Shown piece after piece: positions 8,721-19,030 of a stretch of 64,000 bases of DNA. Each line of letters opens with the position of its first letter. Position 1 is the stretch's first letter. Both the position numbers and the translations under genes were made by a program. The stretch covers positions 1 to 64,000 of the forward strand of contig NZ_JAHLOS010000020.1 of NCBI RefSeq assembly GCF_018917525.1, read 5' to 3'. The notes under the pieces were generated by a model. The model was not told the DNA's origin. It did not search any database and saw only the letters and a list, made by a program, of their open reading frames with translations. The stretch is from Enterococcus raffinosus. Lineage in GTDB: Bacteria > Bacillota > Bacilli > Lactobacillales > Enterococcaceae.

Positions 8721-10073
8721 CTATTTTTTTCGCATTGCACAAATAAAGAAGCCGTCTGTCATAAACATTTCTGGGTATAAAATCAACATTTGTTCATGAA
8801 TCGCAGGCTGTAATTTCATCTCTAAATCTAGTTCAATTTTTTCAAATTCTGGGTGAGCTGCTAAAAATTCAGCAACCACTATTTGATTTTCTTCTTTCGC
8901 AATCGTACATGTACTGTATACCATAATCCCACCAGATTTCAATGTGGGAGCGCAATTCTTTAAAATTTCTAGTTGAATTTTGGGCAATTGAACAAAGTCT
9001 TGTGGTTGTTTCTGATATTTGATATCTGGTTTCCTCCGCATTAAGCCTAAGCCTGAACAAGGCGCATCCACTAAAATACGATCAAAAGTTTCAGGTTCGA
9101 AATTCGCTGCCGCCTCACGAGCGTCCATTTTTTTCGTCACCACGGTATCAGCTACACGTAAACGTTCGGCATTTTCTCGAACTAGCTTTAATTTATGCTC
9201 ATGAATATCCAGCGCAGTTACCGACCCTTCGTCCTGCAATAATGCTGCAATATGAGTGGTCTTTCCTCCTGGTGCTGCACAAGCATCTAATACTTTTTGA
9301 CCTGGTTTGATCTGCATCGCCTGTGCGACTAGCATCGAGCTTTCATCTTGAATCGTCAGCCAGCCATTTTGAAACAATTCACTGCCAGCTAAAAATCCTT
9401 TATCCGCGACAATGCCGTAAGGAGAAAGTTCGCTGATACGCGCTTCGATTCCGTCTTCTTCTAAAGCTTCAATCGCCTCAGCACGCGTTAAAAAACGTAA
9501 ATCAATCCGAGCACTGACACGGCTAGGTTCTAATAATGACAACCCTAATTTACGTGTCTCTTCCTCTCCGATTTCTGCCACGAATTTTTCTGTTAGAAAT
9601 CTAGGCAAACTGATTTCAGTTGCCAGACGTTCAATTGGGACTTGAATCAATTCTAACGAAGGTGCACCTTCTCGTTGAAACGAACGCAAGACACCATTGA
9701 CGAATTTACCTGTACCAGGATTTCCTTTGGCCTTAGCGATTTCTACCGCCTCGTTGATAATCGCATGGTCAGGAACACGATCTAAATAAAGCATTTGATA
9801 GATGGACAACTGCAATAAGCTTTTAACCCAAGGATCAACTTTCTTTGCTTTCTTGATAAAAGGTTCAATATCATACGCTAATAAAAGCTGCCGACTAATC
9901 GTACCATAAACAAGCTCTGTTAAGAGTGCTGTATCCTTGCCGTCGACTTGATTCTTTTGGATTAGCTCATTCAGCAATAAATTTGAATAGGCCCCGCCGC
10001 GATTGATCCGTTCAATCGCCTCTAACGCAGTAAAACGAACCGAACGTAATAATTTTTTTGGAATTTTTGCCAT
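8721..10073 (-). CDS. rsmB: 16S rRNA (cytosine-967-C5) methyltransferase
   Basis: A 450-residue RNA methyltransferase. The N-terminal NusB-like RNA-binding domain spans about residues 5-145. The C-terminal SAM-dependent domain has LDACAAPGGKTTHIA (SAM binding), DAPCSGLGL and the YSTCT motif with the catalytic cysteine. It makes m5C967 in 16S rRNA. The start abuts the fmt stop (sharing nucleotides), and ireP follows 22 bp later, as in the conserved Firmicutes cluster. Confidence 0.96.
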   Translation of the reverse strand: MAKIPKKLLRSVRFTALEAIERINRGGAYSNLLLNELIQKNQVDGKDTALLTELVYGTISRQLLLAYDIEPFIKKAKKVDPWVKSLLQLSIYQMLYLDRVPDHAIINEAVEIAKAKGNPGTGKFVNGVLRSFQREGAPSLELIQVPIERLATEISLPRFLTEKFVAEIGEEETRKLGLSLLEPSRVSARIDLRFLTRAEAIEALEEDGIEARISELSPYGIVADKGFLAGSELFQNGWLTIQDESSMLVAQAMQIKPGQKVLDACAAPGGKTTHIAALLQDEGSVTALDIHEHKLKLVRENAERLRVADTVVTKKMDAREAAANFEPETFDRILVDAPCSGLGLMRRKPDIKYQKQPQDFVQLPKIQLEILKNCAPTLKSGGIMVYSTCTIAKEENQIVVAEFLAAHPEFEKIELDLEMKLQPAIHEQMLILYPEMFMTDGFFICAMRKK

Positions 10074-11014
10074 TAGTTCACCTGCTGTCCTTCAGTAACT
10101 GCTTGTCCGCTACCATTCAAAAAGGCTTGAATCGTTTGTTTAGCTTTGCCGGCAGGTTGTAGCTCGTCGATTGCTAGTACCGTACCTTCGCCACATGCGA
10201 TATGTAGGGCTTTTTTTGTACGAGCAACAATTGTCCCTGGGGCAGCAGTAGTGGTTTCTTCTAATGGGGTCGTATGGAAAATTTTCCATCGTGTCCCTTC
10301 ATAGGTCGTAAACGCCACAGGCCATGGGTGCATTCCGCGAACCTGATTGTCGACTTCTTCCGCGGTCTTTTTCCAGTCAATCGCTTCTTGTTCTCGACTA
10401 ATATTTGGTGAAAACGTGGCTTCCTCTTCGTTTTGTGGCGTTGGCTTCAATTCACCAGAGATGATCTTTGGCAATGTTTTTAGCAATAGCTCTTTACCGA
10501 CTTGGCTAAGTTTTTCAAACATCGTACCGACGTCATCTTGCTTCGTAATTGCGATTTTTTGCTGACTGAAAATGCCACCAGCATCCATTTTCTTGATCAT
10601 TTCCATGATGGTTACACCGGTTTCGGCCTCGCCTTCCATGATCGCATAATGCACTGGGGCACCACCGCGATATTTCGGCAATAATGACGCATGGACATTG
10701 ATTGCTCCTAGTCTAGGAACTTGTAATAGCTTCTCAGGTAAAAATTGTCCGAAAGCAGCTGTGATCAGTAGATCAGGTGACAATTCTTTGATCTTTTCCA
10801 TTTCCGGTGAACCGCTGATTTTTTCTGGCTGCAGAACTAATAAATCATGCTTCAACGCAGCTTCCTTTACTGGCGTAGGGGTGATGATTTTTTTCCGTCC
10901 AACGGGGCGGTCAGGTTGTGTGACTACCGCCGCTACTTCATAACCAGCTTCGATCAAGCTCTCTAAAATAGGTACAGAAAAAGCGGGTGTTCCCATAAAT
11001 ATAATTTTAGTCAT
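10073..11014 (-). CDS. fmt: Methionyl-tRNA formyltransferase
   Basis: A 313-residue enzyme that formylates initiator Met-tRNA using 10-formyl-THF. It has the N-terminal fold with FMGTPAFSVPIL, the formyl-transfer motif HASLLPKYRGGAPVH (catalytic Asn/His region), and the C-terminal OB-like domain. Start at MTKIIFMG is preferred over the ATG 6 nt upstream because GAGG has good spacing only for the former. It overlaps the end of def by 8 nt, coupling the formylation and deformylation genes. Confidence 0.96.
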   Translation of the reverse strand: MTKIIFMGTPAFSVPILESLIEAGYEVAAVVTQPDRPVGRKKIITPTPVKEAALKHDLLVLQPEKISGSPEMEKIKELSPDLLITAAFGQFLPEKLLQVPRLGAINVHASLLPKYRGGAPVHYAIMEGEAETGVTIMEMIKKMDAGGIFSQQKIAITKQDDVGTMFEKLSQVGKELLLKTLPKIISGELKPTPQNEEEATFSPNISREQEAIDWKKTAEEVDNQVRGMHPWPVAFTTYEGTRWKIFHTTPLEETTTAAPGTIVARTKKALHIACGEGTVLAIDELQPAGKAKQTIQAFLNGSGQAVTEGQQVN

Positions 11015-11498
11015 CGGCATGTTCCTCCATATAACGTTCTAATTCTTCTGGTTTAATTATTTCGATCACTTGGTCGATAAACAATTTCCCCTCTAAGTGA
11101 TCGATCTCATGTTGAAACGCTCGAGCTAAATAACCGTAGGCAGTGACTTCCATTTCTGAGCCTTCACGGTCATAATAACGGACCGTTACTTCATCAGCGC
11201 GTTCAACGGTTCCGTAGGTTTCTGGAATCGAAAGACATCCCTCGACATCGATGTTAGTTCCTTTGCGCTCGATAATTTCAGGGTTGATAAAATCAAAGCG
11301 ATCGCCTTCTTCCACTTCAACGACCGCGATACGCAAATTCTTACCAATTTGCGGGGCTGCAAGCCCAATGCCATCGTGAGCCACCATTGTTTCATACATA
11401 TCGTCTAACAGCGTAATAATCTCGTCAGTGATGTATTCGATTGGCTCGGTCTTTTTATTTAAGCGTTCGTCAGGGTGAATAATAATAGGGTAACGCAT
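11007..11498 (-). CDS. def: Peptide deformylase
   Basis: A 163-residue metalloenzyme that removes the N-formyl group from nascent proteins. All three motifs are present: GIGLAAPQIG, EGCLSIPE (metal-binding Cys) and QHEIDHLEG (HExxH). Start at MRYPIIIHP follows an ideal GGAGGAA SD; a longer in-frame extension into priA has no support. It lies between priA and fmt as in many Firmicutes. The length fits type 1 rather than the longer type 2 deformylase. Confidence 0.96.
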   Translation of the reverse strand: MRYPIIIHPDERLNKKTEPIEYITDEIITLLDDMYETMVAHDGIGLAAPQIGKNLRIAVVEVEEGDRFDFINPEIIERKGTNIDVEGCLSIPETYGTVERADEVTVRYYDREGSEMEVTAYGYLARAFQHEIDHLEGKLFIDQVIEIIKPEELERYMEEHADD

Positions 11499-11523
11499 GT
11501 CATTCCTCCATTGATGAGATTTT

Positions 11524-13926
11524 TTAGATAAAATACATCGGTTCGTTGTCAATAGCGATCAATAAGCCTTGGCGTTGATCTTTTTGACTTACTTGTAAAA
11601 TATCTTCTAAAGTTGCTTGTAGCTTCGGTTCATTTTTATATTTGATAATCAATTGGTAGTAATAACGATTTTTGATCCGCAAGATCGCCCCCGGTGTCGG
11701 ACCTAACAGAATACTTTGGGGACTTAGCTGATTGCGTAGTTGTTCAGCTAATTGAAACGCTTTTTGAGCCGCCCGCATTTCTTCTTGATGAGAAACTGTC
11801 ACCTTGACCGTGTAATAATAAGGCGGGTAATCCGTCTGATGACGAATTCGCATTTCTTGTTGGAAAAAGCTTTCGTAATCATGATGCTGTGCTAGCTTGA
11901 TCGTGTAGTGCTCTGGATTGAAGGTTTGAATAACAACCTCACCGGCTTTTTCTCCACGCCCTGCTCTGCCGCTGACCTGCGTCAGCAATTGAAAGGTTCG
12001 TTCACTAGAGCGGAAATCTGGCAGATTCAATGCCGTATCGGCATTCAACACGCCAACCAGAGTCACATTTGGAAAATCTAACCCTTTTGCGATCATCTGC
12101 GTACCTAGTAAAATATCCGCTTCTCGATCTCCGAAAGCCGTTAAGATCTTTTCGTGGGCGCCTTTACGCCGGGTCGTATCGACATCCATCCGTAACACAC
12201 GGGCCTCTGGAATTAATTCCGCTAGTTCTTCTTGAACTTTTTCTGTTCCGGTTCCAAAATAACGAATCTTATCCTTGCCGCATTCTGGACAACGGCGGGG
12301 AATCCCCTCCTCGTGCCCACAGTAATGGCAACGCATTGTCTTCGTATCCATATGCAAGGTCAAAGAAATATCGCAATTGGGACAAGGCAACACAAATCCG
12401 CAATCGCGGCACATCACAAATGAAGAGTACCCGCGACGATTCAATAGTAATACACTTTGTTCACCTTTGGCTAAACGATCGCGCAATTTTTCTTCCAGTT
12501 TTTCAGAAAAGGAGGAGTTTAATCGGCGCTGCATTTCTTCACGCATGTCAACAATTTCGACGGTTGGTAATGATGCTTGTGCATTTGCACGTTCATTAAG
12601 CTTTAATAACTGGTAAACACCCTTCTGTCCTCGCGCCCGAGATTCTAAAGAAGGAGTTGCACTCCCTAAAACAACTGGACAATCGTGGTATTTCCCACGC
12701 CAAATCGCTAAATCACGCGCATGATAACGAGGAGATTCATCTTGTTTGTAGCTAGTTTCGTGTTCTTCATCAATGATGATCACACCTAAATTTTCTAATG
12801 GAGCAAAAATGGCTGAACGAGCTCCTACAACCACATGAGCTTCTCCACGTTCTAATTTACGCCATTCATCGTATTTTTCCCCCTGTGATAAACCACTATG
12901 TAAAACAGCTACTTCACTGCCGAACCGTGCCTTAAAGCGTGTTGCCATTTGCGGCGTCAATGAAATTTCCGGTACCAGCATCATAGCTGTCTGACCATTT
13001 GCCAGCACATCTTGAATGACCTGCAAGTAGACCTCTGTCTTGCCGCTGCCAGTTACACCCTCTAATAAGAAAACCTGATGTTCATGATCAGCACTTTTTT
13101 GACTAATTGTCTCATAAGCGACTCTTTGTTCGTCATTCAAATCTAGTGCTGATGTTTGGCTAATCTCTCTTTCGGCATAAGGATCACGATATTTCTCAAC
13201 CGCTACAAATACTAGCCAGCCCTTTTTCTCTGCTTGGTTCAGATTAGCTAATGAAAAATCCTCTGCCTTCATTTGTTTCACCGCGATCAGTTCTTCCTCA
13301 TTCAACGCTGCTAAATAATCCAGTAGTTGTTCTTGCTTGTAGGAATTTTTACGTAACTCTGCTTTTAATTTCTTCAGATTTTCCAGCGCAAAACGTCGCT
13401 TAATGTAGCGTTCTGTTTTTACTTTATTCTTTGTATGAACCTCATAGCGTAATTCAACAATGCCTTGTTCACGCAATTCGGCTAGTTCTTTTAGCCAGCC
13501 CTGTGCTTCCGCTTCTTCCCACGTTAGTGAATCGGAGTTGCCGAAATACTTTGCTTGAACGGACGCATTCTCCGTAACAAGATACAAGCGCTTTTGATAA
13601 TCTGCCTTCATTACGCTAGGCAGCATTGTTTGCAAGCAGGTCACTTTGAAAGCAAAGGTCGTCTCTTTCATATAATCCGCCAATGCCAATAATTCTTTGT
13701 TCAAAACGGGGGTTAAATCCAGCACCCGAATAATCGGTTTCAAATTATCTGGCAACGGTTCAGGCGCAGTTTCAAAACCAACCACGAAGCCTTGGACGTG
13801 CCGCGGACCGAAACCGACCTCTACTCGCATCCCAACTTCAACCGCCAATTGAGGCGGTATCAAGTAGCTAAATGGTTGATCTGTCTGCATCGCCGGAACA
13901 TCCACGATCACTTGTGCTAATTTCAT
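11524..13926 (-). CDS. priA: Primosomal replication restart helicase PriA
   Basis: An 800-residue superfamily 2 helicase that reloads the replisome at stalled forks. The N-terminal fork-binding domain spans about 1-200. Helicase motifs include GVTGSGKTEVYL (Walker A), IIIDEEHETSYKQ (DEEH box) and VSGRAGRGEKAG. The zinc-binding insert has paired cysteines (CRDCGFVLPCPNCD, CHYCG, CPECG). Length is normal and the GGAGGCGG SD is clear. Confidence 0.96.
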   Translation of the reverse strand: MKLAQVIVDVPAMQTDQPFSYLIPPQLAVEVGMRVEVGFGPRHVQGFVVGFETAPEPLPDNLKPIIRVLDLTPVLNKELLALADYMKETTFAFKVTCLQTMLPSVMKADYQKRLYLVTENASVQAKYFGNSDSLTWEEAEAQGWLKELAELREQGIVELRYEVHTKNKVKTERYIKRRFALENLKKLKAELRKNSYKQEQLLDYLAALNEEELIAVKQMKAEDFSLANLNQAEKKGWLVFVAVEKYRDPYAEREISQTSALDLNDEQRVAYETISQKSADHEHQVFLLEGVTGSGKTEVYLQVIQDVLANGQTAMMLVPEISLTPQMATRFKARFGSEVAVLHSGLSQGEKYDEWRKLERGEAHVVVGARSAIFAPLENLGVIIIDEEHETSYKQDESPRYHARDLAIWRGKYHDCPVVLGSATPSLESRARGQKGVYQLLKLNERANAQASLPTVEIVDMREEMQRRLNSSFSEKLEEKLRDRLAKGEQSVLLLNRRGYSSFVMCRDCGFVLPCPNCDISLTLHMDTKTMRCHYCGHEEGIPRRCPECGKDKIRYFGTGTEKVQEELAELIPEARVLRMDVDTTRRKGAHEKILTAFGDREADILLGTQMIAKGLDFPNVTLVGVLNADTALNLPDFRSSERTFQLLTQVSGRAGRGEKAGEVVIQTFNPEHYTIKLAQHHDYESFFQQEMRIRHQTDYPPYYYTVKVTVSHQEEMRAAQKAFQLAEQLRNQLSPQSILLGPTPGAILRIKNRYYYQLIIKYKNEPKLQATLEDILQVSQKDQRQGLLIAIDNEPMYFI

Positions 13927-14013
13927 TCTTTTCCGCCTCCATTCTTAAATATTGTACTCGATTTTTGCTATAAACACCTAAATTAATGAAACTATGTAAG
14001 GAAAACTTTGGCA

Positions 14014-14053
14014 CAAAAAAGAAGGGACTGCGCCAAATTATTGGTACAATCCC
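14014..14053 (-). terminator. Probable terminator after rpoZ
   Basis: A stem with some G-U pairs (14024-14036 with 14041-14053, GGGAnTG/CCAA core) is followed on the minus strand by TTCTTTTTTG. It lies between rpoZ and priA and could limit read-through from gmk-rpoZ into priA. Confidence 0.6.
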
Positions 14054-14085
14054 ATTTACGCTTCATCAGCAAAAAAATGTTTTGC

Positions 14086-14388
14086 CTAGTTTTGTTCGTT
14101 GCGAATCCGTGCTTCTAGGTCACGTTGATCACGTTCACGTTGCAAATGGCGTTCTTCCTCTTCCATTTTTAAACGTTCCCGTTTGATTTCTGGATGCGGA
14201 TCATTGATGACTGTTCCAGCATCAATTTCTTCTAGTGCTTGTCCCACACTCTTCACTGATTCAAACGAATCTAAGGTTGGTTGTGCCCCTGAATCTAATT
14301 CATGCGCGCGTTTACTAGCTAAGATAACTAAAGAATATTTCGAATTCACATGGTCTAATAACGTATCAATTGAAGGTTTTAACATCAT
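14086..14388 (-). CDS. rpoZ: RNA polymerase omega subunit
   Basis: A 100-residue omega subunit that stabilises assembly of the beta-prime subunit. It begins [11 protein letters not shown] with the conserved [16 protein letters not shown] stretch and a charged Glu/Arg-rich C-terminus. AGGAGAT precedes the start. It is directly downstream of gmk (4 bp gap), the standard Firmicutes arrangement. Confidence 0.95.
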   Translation of the reverse strand: MMLKPSIDTLLDHVNSKYSLVILASKRAHELDSGAQPTLDSFESVKSVGQALEEIDAGTVINDPHPEIKRERLKMEEEERHLQRERDQRDLEARIRNEQN

Positions 14389-14392
14389 AAGC

Positions 14393-15019
<627 letters not shown>

Positions 15020-15118
15020 TCATGCTCTTTTTCGCTAACGCCTATTGTGCACTTTTTTTGTGAAAATTTCAAGAGGCATCGTTAAGCTGCCCCATATTTC
15101 TTATGGAATCGCTCAAAA

Positions 15119-16003
15119 CTATTCAACATTTTGGATCTGTTCGCGAATTTTTTCTAAAATTGTTTTTAGTTGAACTACAATGTCCTTAATCTGGATCGGA
15201 CTGGATTTTGACCCAATCGTATTGACTTCTCGATTCATTTCTTGCAACAAGAAATCCAGCTCACGGCCGACTGGCTCGGTGCTTTCCAAAAGTTTTGCTA
15301 ATTTTTCCAAATGGATAGTTAAGCGATCGAGTTCTTCATGGATGTCTCCCCGTTCCAACAAAATCGCCAGTTCCGTTAATAAGCGGTCTTGGTCGACAGT
15401 ATTTCCTAAATATTCTTCTAGTTTTGCTTGATACCGTTGTTGAAAATCTGCTTCATACTCAGTTACGAAACCATTTAACTGAGTTACTAAAGCTTGGACT
15501 TTGCTGCCGTAGTCTACTAAAACTTTTCGAATCCCTGCCCCTTCGGATTCACGACTAGCTGCTAATTGAGTAAATGCTTCATTAGCTGCTGCTTGGACTA
15601 ATTCCTCTAGCGTCTCTTCTTCTGTGGGTTGATCAATCAGCGTCACAAAATCACTTTGTTCCATCGCCTTGACCAAGACTTGCTCCACTGGAAAATCAAC
15701 GATACCAAAATGTTCTTTTCCGCCATTCTGCAGCTCAGTAACCAATTGCTGTAACAGCGGCCAATCAACTGAAACCTGTTTATTACCGCTTTTTATCGGT
15801 GTTAAGTTAATAAAAACATCTACCCGTCCCCGCTGGATTTTTTCCTTCGCGATCTTGCGAATCAAGGACTCAAAAGGGTTTAATTCTTTGGGCATCCGAA
15901 TTTGTAAATCTAAAAAGCGATTATTGACACTCTTTAGTTCAATATTCAACTCATAGGCATCATTAGCTTGTGCCGCTTGCCCGTAACCAGTCATACTCTT
16001 CAT
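15119..16003 (-). CDS. YicC family endoribonuclease
   Basis: A 294-residue YicC-type protein. It starts MKSMTGYGQ and ends with the DUF1732 region (LLQEMNREVNTIGSK), the two conserved blocks of the family. E. coli YicC has been described as an endoribonuclease acting on a small RNA. Located upstream of gmk as in many Firmicutes, with a 111-bp gap. Family assignment is secure; the cellular target here is unknown. Confidence 0.9.
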   Translation of the reverse strand: MKSMTGYGQAAQANDAYELNIELKSVNNRFLDLQIRMPKELNPFESLIRKIAKEKIQRGRVDVFINLTPIKSGNKQVSVDWPLLQQLVTELQNGGKEHFGIVDFPVEQVLVKAMEQSDFVTLIDQPTEEETLEELVQAAANEAFTQLAASRESEGAGIRKVLVDYGSKVQALVTQLNGFVTEYEADFQQRYQAKLEEYLGNTVDQDRLLTELAILLERGDIHEELDRLTIHLEKLAKLLESTEPVGRELDFLLQEMNREVNTIGSKSSPIQIKDIVVQLKTILEKIREQIQNVE

Positions 16004-16027
16004 TTTATCTGATCCCTTCTGTACAAA

Positions 16028-16243
16028 CTACATCTTGCTTAACGTTTCCTTCAATACCGCAAATTCTTCGTTGCTCAAAGTTACACCTTTTCCCATCTTC
16101 TCATGGTTCGGGGCCCAATCCCGTAAATCAAATTTTGGCGGACGTTCATTCCAGCTCACTAAATTCAGTTCCTTACGCCAGCCCTTCGGATTTTCCGATA
16201 AAACTGCGATTTCTTCTACGATTTCATAATTAAACTCTGCCAT
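16028..16243 (-). CDS. YdbC-like PC4-family protein
   Basis: A 71-residue protein matching the bacterial YdbC/PC4-like ssDNA-binding family by its basic Trp/Lys pattern (GWRKELNLVSWNERPPKFDLRDW) and length. PC4-like proteins bind single-stranded nucleic acid; the role in bacteria is poorly defined. It is upstream of yicC (24 bp gap), so the two may be co-transcribed. Assignment is from memory of the family pattern. Confidence 0.75.
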   Translation of the reverse strand: MAEFNYEIVEEIAVLSENPKGWRKELNLVSWNERPPKFDLRDWAPNHEKMGKGVTLSNEEFAVLKETLSKM

Positions 16244-16272
16244 TCTTGTTCCTCCTAGTATATAACTATCAG

Positions 16273-17913
16273 CTACTTCTCATTATACAGGTCATTAATG
16301 AGATAGCCGTTTCGCATGTATTTAAAAAAGAGTGCCAGCATGGTCGGTATCGGCCAACGACGGTACATCGTCTCCAAAGAACCCTCCAGCTGATAAATCT
16401 GTAAAACCTGATAGTAATCAGAAAAAATATTGTGATTCTCAATAAAATCTTCAATTTGCTCCTGGACTGAATAATTTCCATTCAACTTGATTGGCATCTC
16501 AAATTGCCGTAGGATCGTTTCAATAAATTCCTGCGGTGTAAAAACACGTACTGGCGAAACATTTACCCAATAGGCAAAAAATTCCATGAATGCTAAACTT
16601 AGCAGTTCTATCGGTATGTCTTGACGGAAAAACTTTTTCAGCTCTAGATAGAGAGAACCCAAATCAATTGAAATTTCGGTTTTAAGATACCGTAGAAACT
16701 TCCGCGTTATTGCTTCAAAATCAACTTTACAACTGAAAAAGTAGCGATAACCTTGCAGCATACCCAAGGCCCGTTTCGTCTCCAAATAGCCCAAATCAAT
16801 ATTTTCCGAGGAACGAGCACTCTGAAACAGCAGAAGATCCCCTAAACTCCACGGGGTTGCAAGAACCAGTCCAGCAACATTATCCGGTAATCGATACTTT
16901 TTGTCTATTCCAGGACCATGAACATCGACAATGATCACTTCCGTAATTGGTTTTTGCAAAGCGATATCGACCGGCAAATTATTGCGATAGCCGCCATCCA
17001 CATACAGCTCATTCTTGATCCTCGCCATTGCCATCATAGGAAAAAAGGACGCTGACGCCAGCAGCCAGTCAATGATCTCCTCTTCGTGACATTCATTAAG
17101 TGAAATGATCACTTCTTGAAAGGCAGGAACCTTCGTTGTGACAACATAAAATGGACAGCCGCCCTGAACCCTCTCGCCATCCAAATGTTCTTCCAGCAGG
17201 CGCCTGAGAGGTGCAGAAGACACACCGCGCTGACGTAAAGAGGTGCGGACAAACGTCCGTAGTTGATCTACCTGTGCCGAAAAATCCAGCTCCTCAACTT
17301 CCTTAAAGGTGATATCCAAAACCTTATCAGTCTCGATCTCCTCCCACAACGCTAACGCTTGATTGTAATCTCTTTGAGCGATTAGTGCACCATTCAAGCC
17401 CCCGACTGAGGTGCCTGCAATCACTTCAAATTGAATATTCTTTTCTAGCAATGCCTTCCAAACACCAATTTGATAGGCGCCTCGGGCACCGCCCCCGCCC
17501 AGTACTAGGCCAGTATGATAGACTAGTTCCTTTTGCCAAACACCATTAACGAATTGATAGCCTTGAGTAGTCAACCACTGTTGCAAAATAGGATTCGCTT
17601 CAATGGTAAGTTTCAGCGCCTGTTTAAACTTTTGACGAGCAGCATTTTCCAGCATCACAAAAGCTGTTTGCCAGTTAAGTGCCGTTGATATTAATACATT
17701 ATTGATTTTCCATAGATCGCCTTCGTCGGTTTTATCTACTAGCAGCCATTGGGACTTGTGTTGTATCCAATAGCCTTCGCCGTGTTTTACAGCTGTTAAA
17801 AAGGCCGACCGACCTTGACTATGAGAGGCATAGAAGGGAAAAAGCAGTTGCGTCTGTTGGAATTTTCCCCAAAATGCTACGACATCCGATATGTAAATCC
17901 GCTTTAGCTCCAT
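16273..17913 (-). CDS. Patatin-like phospholipase family protein
   Basis: A 546-residue protein with a patatin core at about residues 153-360: oxyanion motif GGGGARGAYQIGV, nucleophile motif GTSVGGL (GxSxG) and DGGYRNN carrying the catalytic Asp. An N-terminal domain of about 150 residues and a C-terminal domain of about 180 residues flank the core and are not recognised. Patatins hydrolyse acyl ester bonds of lipids. No signal peptide or clear membrane segment, so likely cytoplasmic. GGGAGGAA precedes the start. The substrate is unknown. Confidence 0.88.
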   Translation of the reverse strand: MELKRIYISDVVAFWGKFQQTQLLFPFYASHSQGRSAFLTAVKHGEGYWIQHKSQWLLVDKTDEGDLWKINNVLISTALNWQTAFVMLENAARQKFKQALKLTIEANPILQQWLTTQGYQFVNGVWQKELVYHTGLVLGGGGARGAYQIGVWKALLEKNIQFEVIAGTSVGGLNGALIAQRDYNQALALWEEIETDKVLDITFKEVEELDFSAQVDQLRTFVRTSLRQRGVSSAPLRRLLEEHLDGERVQGGCPFYVVTTKVPAFQEVIISLNECHEEEIIDWLLASASFFPMMAMARIKNELYVDGGYRNNLPVDIALQKPITEVIIVDVHGPGIDKKYRLPDNVAGLVLATPWSLGDLLLFQSARSSENIDLGYLETKRALGMLQGYRYFFSCKVDFEAITRKFLRYLKTEISIDLGSLYLELKKFFRQDIPIELLSLAFMEFFAYWVNVSPVRVFTPQEFIETILRQFEMPIKLNGNYSVQEQIEDFIENHNIFSDYYQVLQIYQLEGSLETMYRRWPIPTMLALFFKYMRNGYLINDLYNEK

Positions 17914-17984
17914 CGCTTCCTCCCCTAATTTTTTACCATACGTTAATTCCGCATATTTATTTCAGTATAGCAGAAATTTTCTCG

Positions 17985-18014
17985 CAACAAAAAACTTCAA
18001 GGCGCGCCTTGAAG
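17985..18014 (-). terminator. Terminator of srtA
   Basis: A perfect palindrome CTTCAAGGCGCGCCTTGAAG (17995-18014) is followed on the minus strand by TTTTTTG, about 45 bp after the srtA stop. It isolates srtA from the patatin gene. Confidence 0.85.
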
Positions 18015-18058
18015 CTTTCTGATAAAGGGTTATTTCAAAAATTAACCATTTCGGGTGT

Positions 18059-18763
18059 TTAATAAGTACGCTGTTCCATCTCAAATGCTTTGCGCATCGG
18101 ATCAGTAGCGTTGTTGACAGGAGTCATAGCAATAAGATCGCCTTGAACGATGATTCGGGTTACACCTTCAATTTCGCCACAGGTAATCAAGGTTACCTGC
18201 TGTTTATCTGGCTGTACGTCCAAATACTTCACTTCTGTCGGCTGTACGCGAACCTTCAACGTTGTCTTATATGTGTAGATATTGTGCAAATCAGTCAAAT
18301 AGATCAAATCGCCTTCTTTAACACTTTCGAGTGGTGTAAATAACAATCCAGGTCGATCTGCCCGGTGACTTGCCAATGCATAGTTACCTTCGCCAAGTTT
18401 TTGATCTGGAGATAATGTCCCTGCTCCGTAAAGCAGCACCTCGTTGGATAAGCCCTTGAAAATCGGCAGGTTAATCTCTACTGAAGGGATGGCAATACCG
18501 CCAATTACTGGTAAGCGTTTATTGCTTAATTGTGCCTGCAAAACCGCTTCGGTACTTGCCGGCTCTACCGCATCAAAATCAAATGATGCCTCTTTTTCCA
18601 TGTTTTTATCGATCTCTGCTCGATCCATTTTCGCTACGGCATAACGTTCACCATTATATTGCATCAAAAAATATTTGATTTGATTGTTAAAGATCAAAGC
18701 TAAACCTACTAACAACAATAAGAAAAGAAAAATATTTATTAGCCAATTTCTTTTTTTCTTCAT
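18059..18763 (-). CDS. srtA: Class A sortase
   Basis: A 234-residue membrane-anchored transpeptidase that links LPXTG-type proteins to the cell wall. One N-terminal membrane segment (about 8-27) is followed by the sortase barrel with catalytic His in LASHRADRPG, the catalytic Cys in TLITCGE and the Arg in VTRIIVQGD. The length and lack of a pilin-type C-terminal anchor favour housekeeping class A. AGGAGG lies 5 nt before the start. It appears monocistronic. Confidence 0.93.
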   Translation of the reverse strand: MKKKRNWLINIFLFLLLLVGLALIFNNQIKYFLMQYNGERYAVAKMDRAEIDKNMEKEASFDFDAVEPASTEAVLQAQLSNKRLPVIGGIAIPSVEINLPIFKGLSNEVLLYGAGTLSPDQKLGEGNYALASHRADRPGLLFTPLESVKEGDLIYLTDLHNIYTYKTTLKVRVQPTEVKYLDVQPDKQQVTLITCGEIEGVTRIIVQGDLIAMTPVNNATDPMRKAFEMEQRTY

Positions 18764-19030
18764 CTCAAGCCTCCTGCATTCTTGCGCTAATCATATCATA
18801 CTCTATTAAATCTCGTGACACTACTTTCACTTAATAGAAAAAAATTAAAAAAAAGAAATAAATAGATGGCAAAGTCGTTATTTATTAAAATGATTTTAAA
18901 TGTTAAAAAGGTGCTTCAATGTTGCAGTTATTAAGGGATTTGTAATCAAATTTTAAAATAAAAGATACGAGCTTTTTTTTTATTATTGAGTTAAAATGAT
19001 TGTGACGACTATTAGAAAGGGTGAAAATTT

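Noticed and set aside
12030-12599. 189-codon rightward frame inside priA
   Set aside because: It is antisense to the well-conserved priA helicase region, has no SD and a composition unlike neighbouring proteins.
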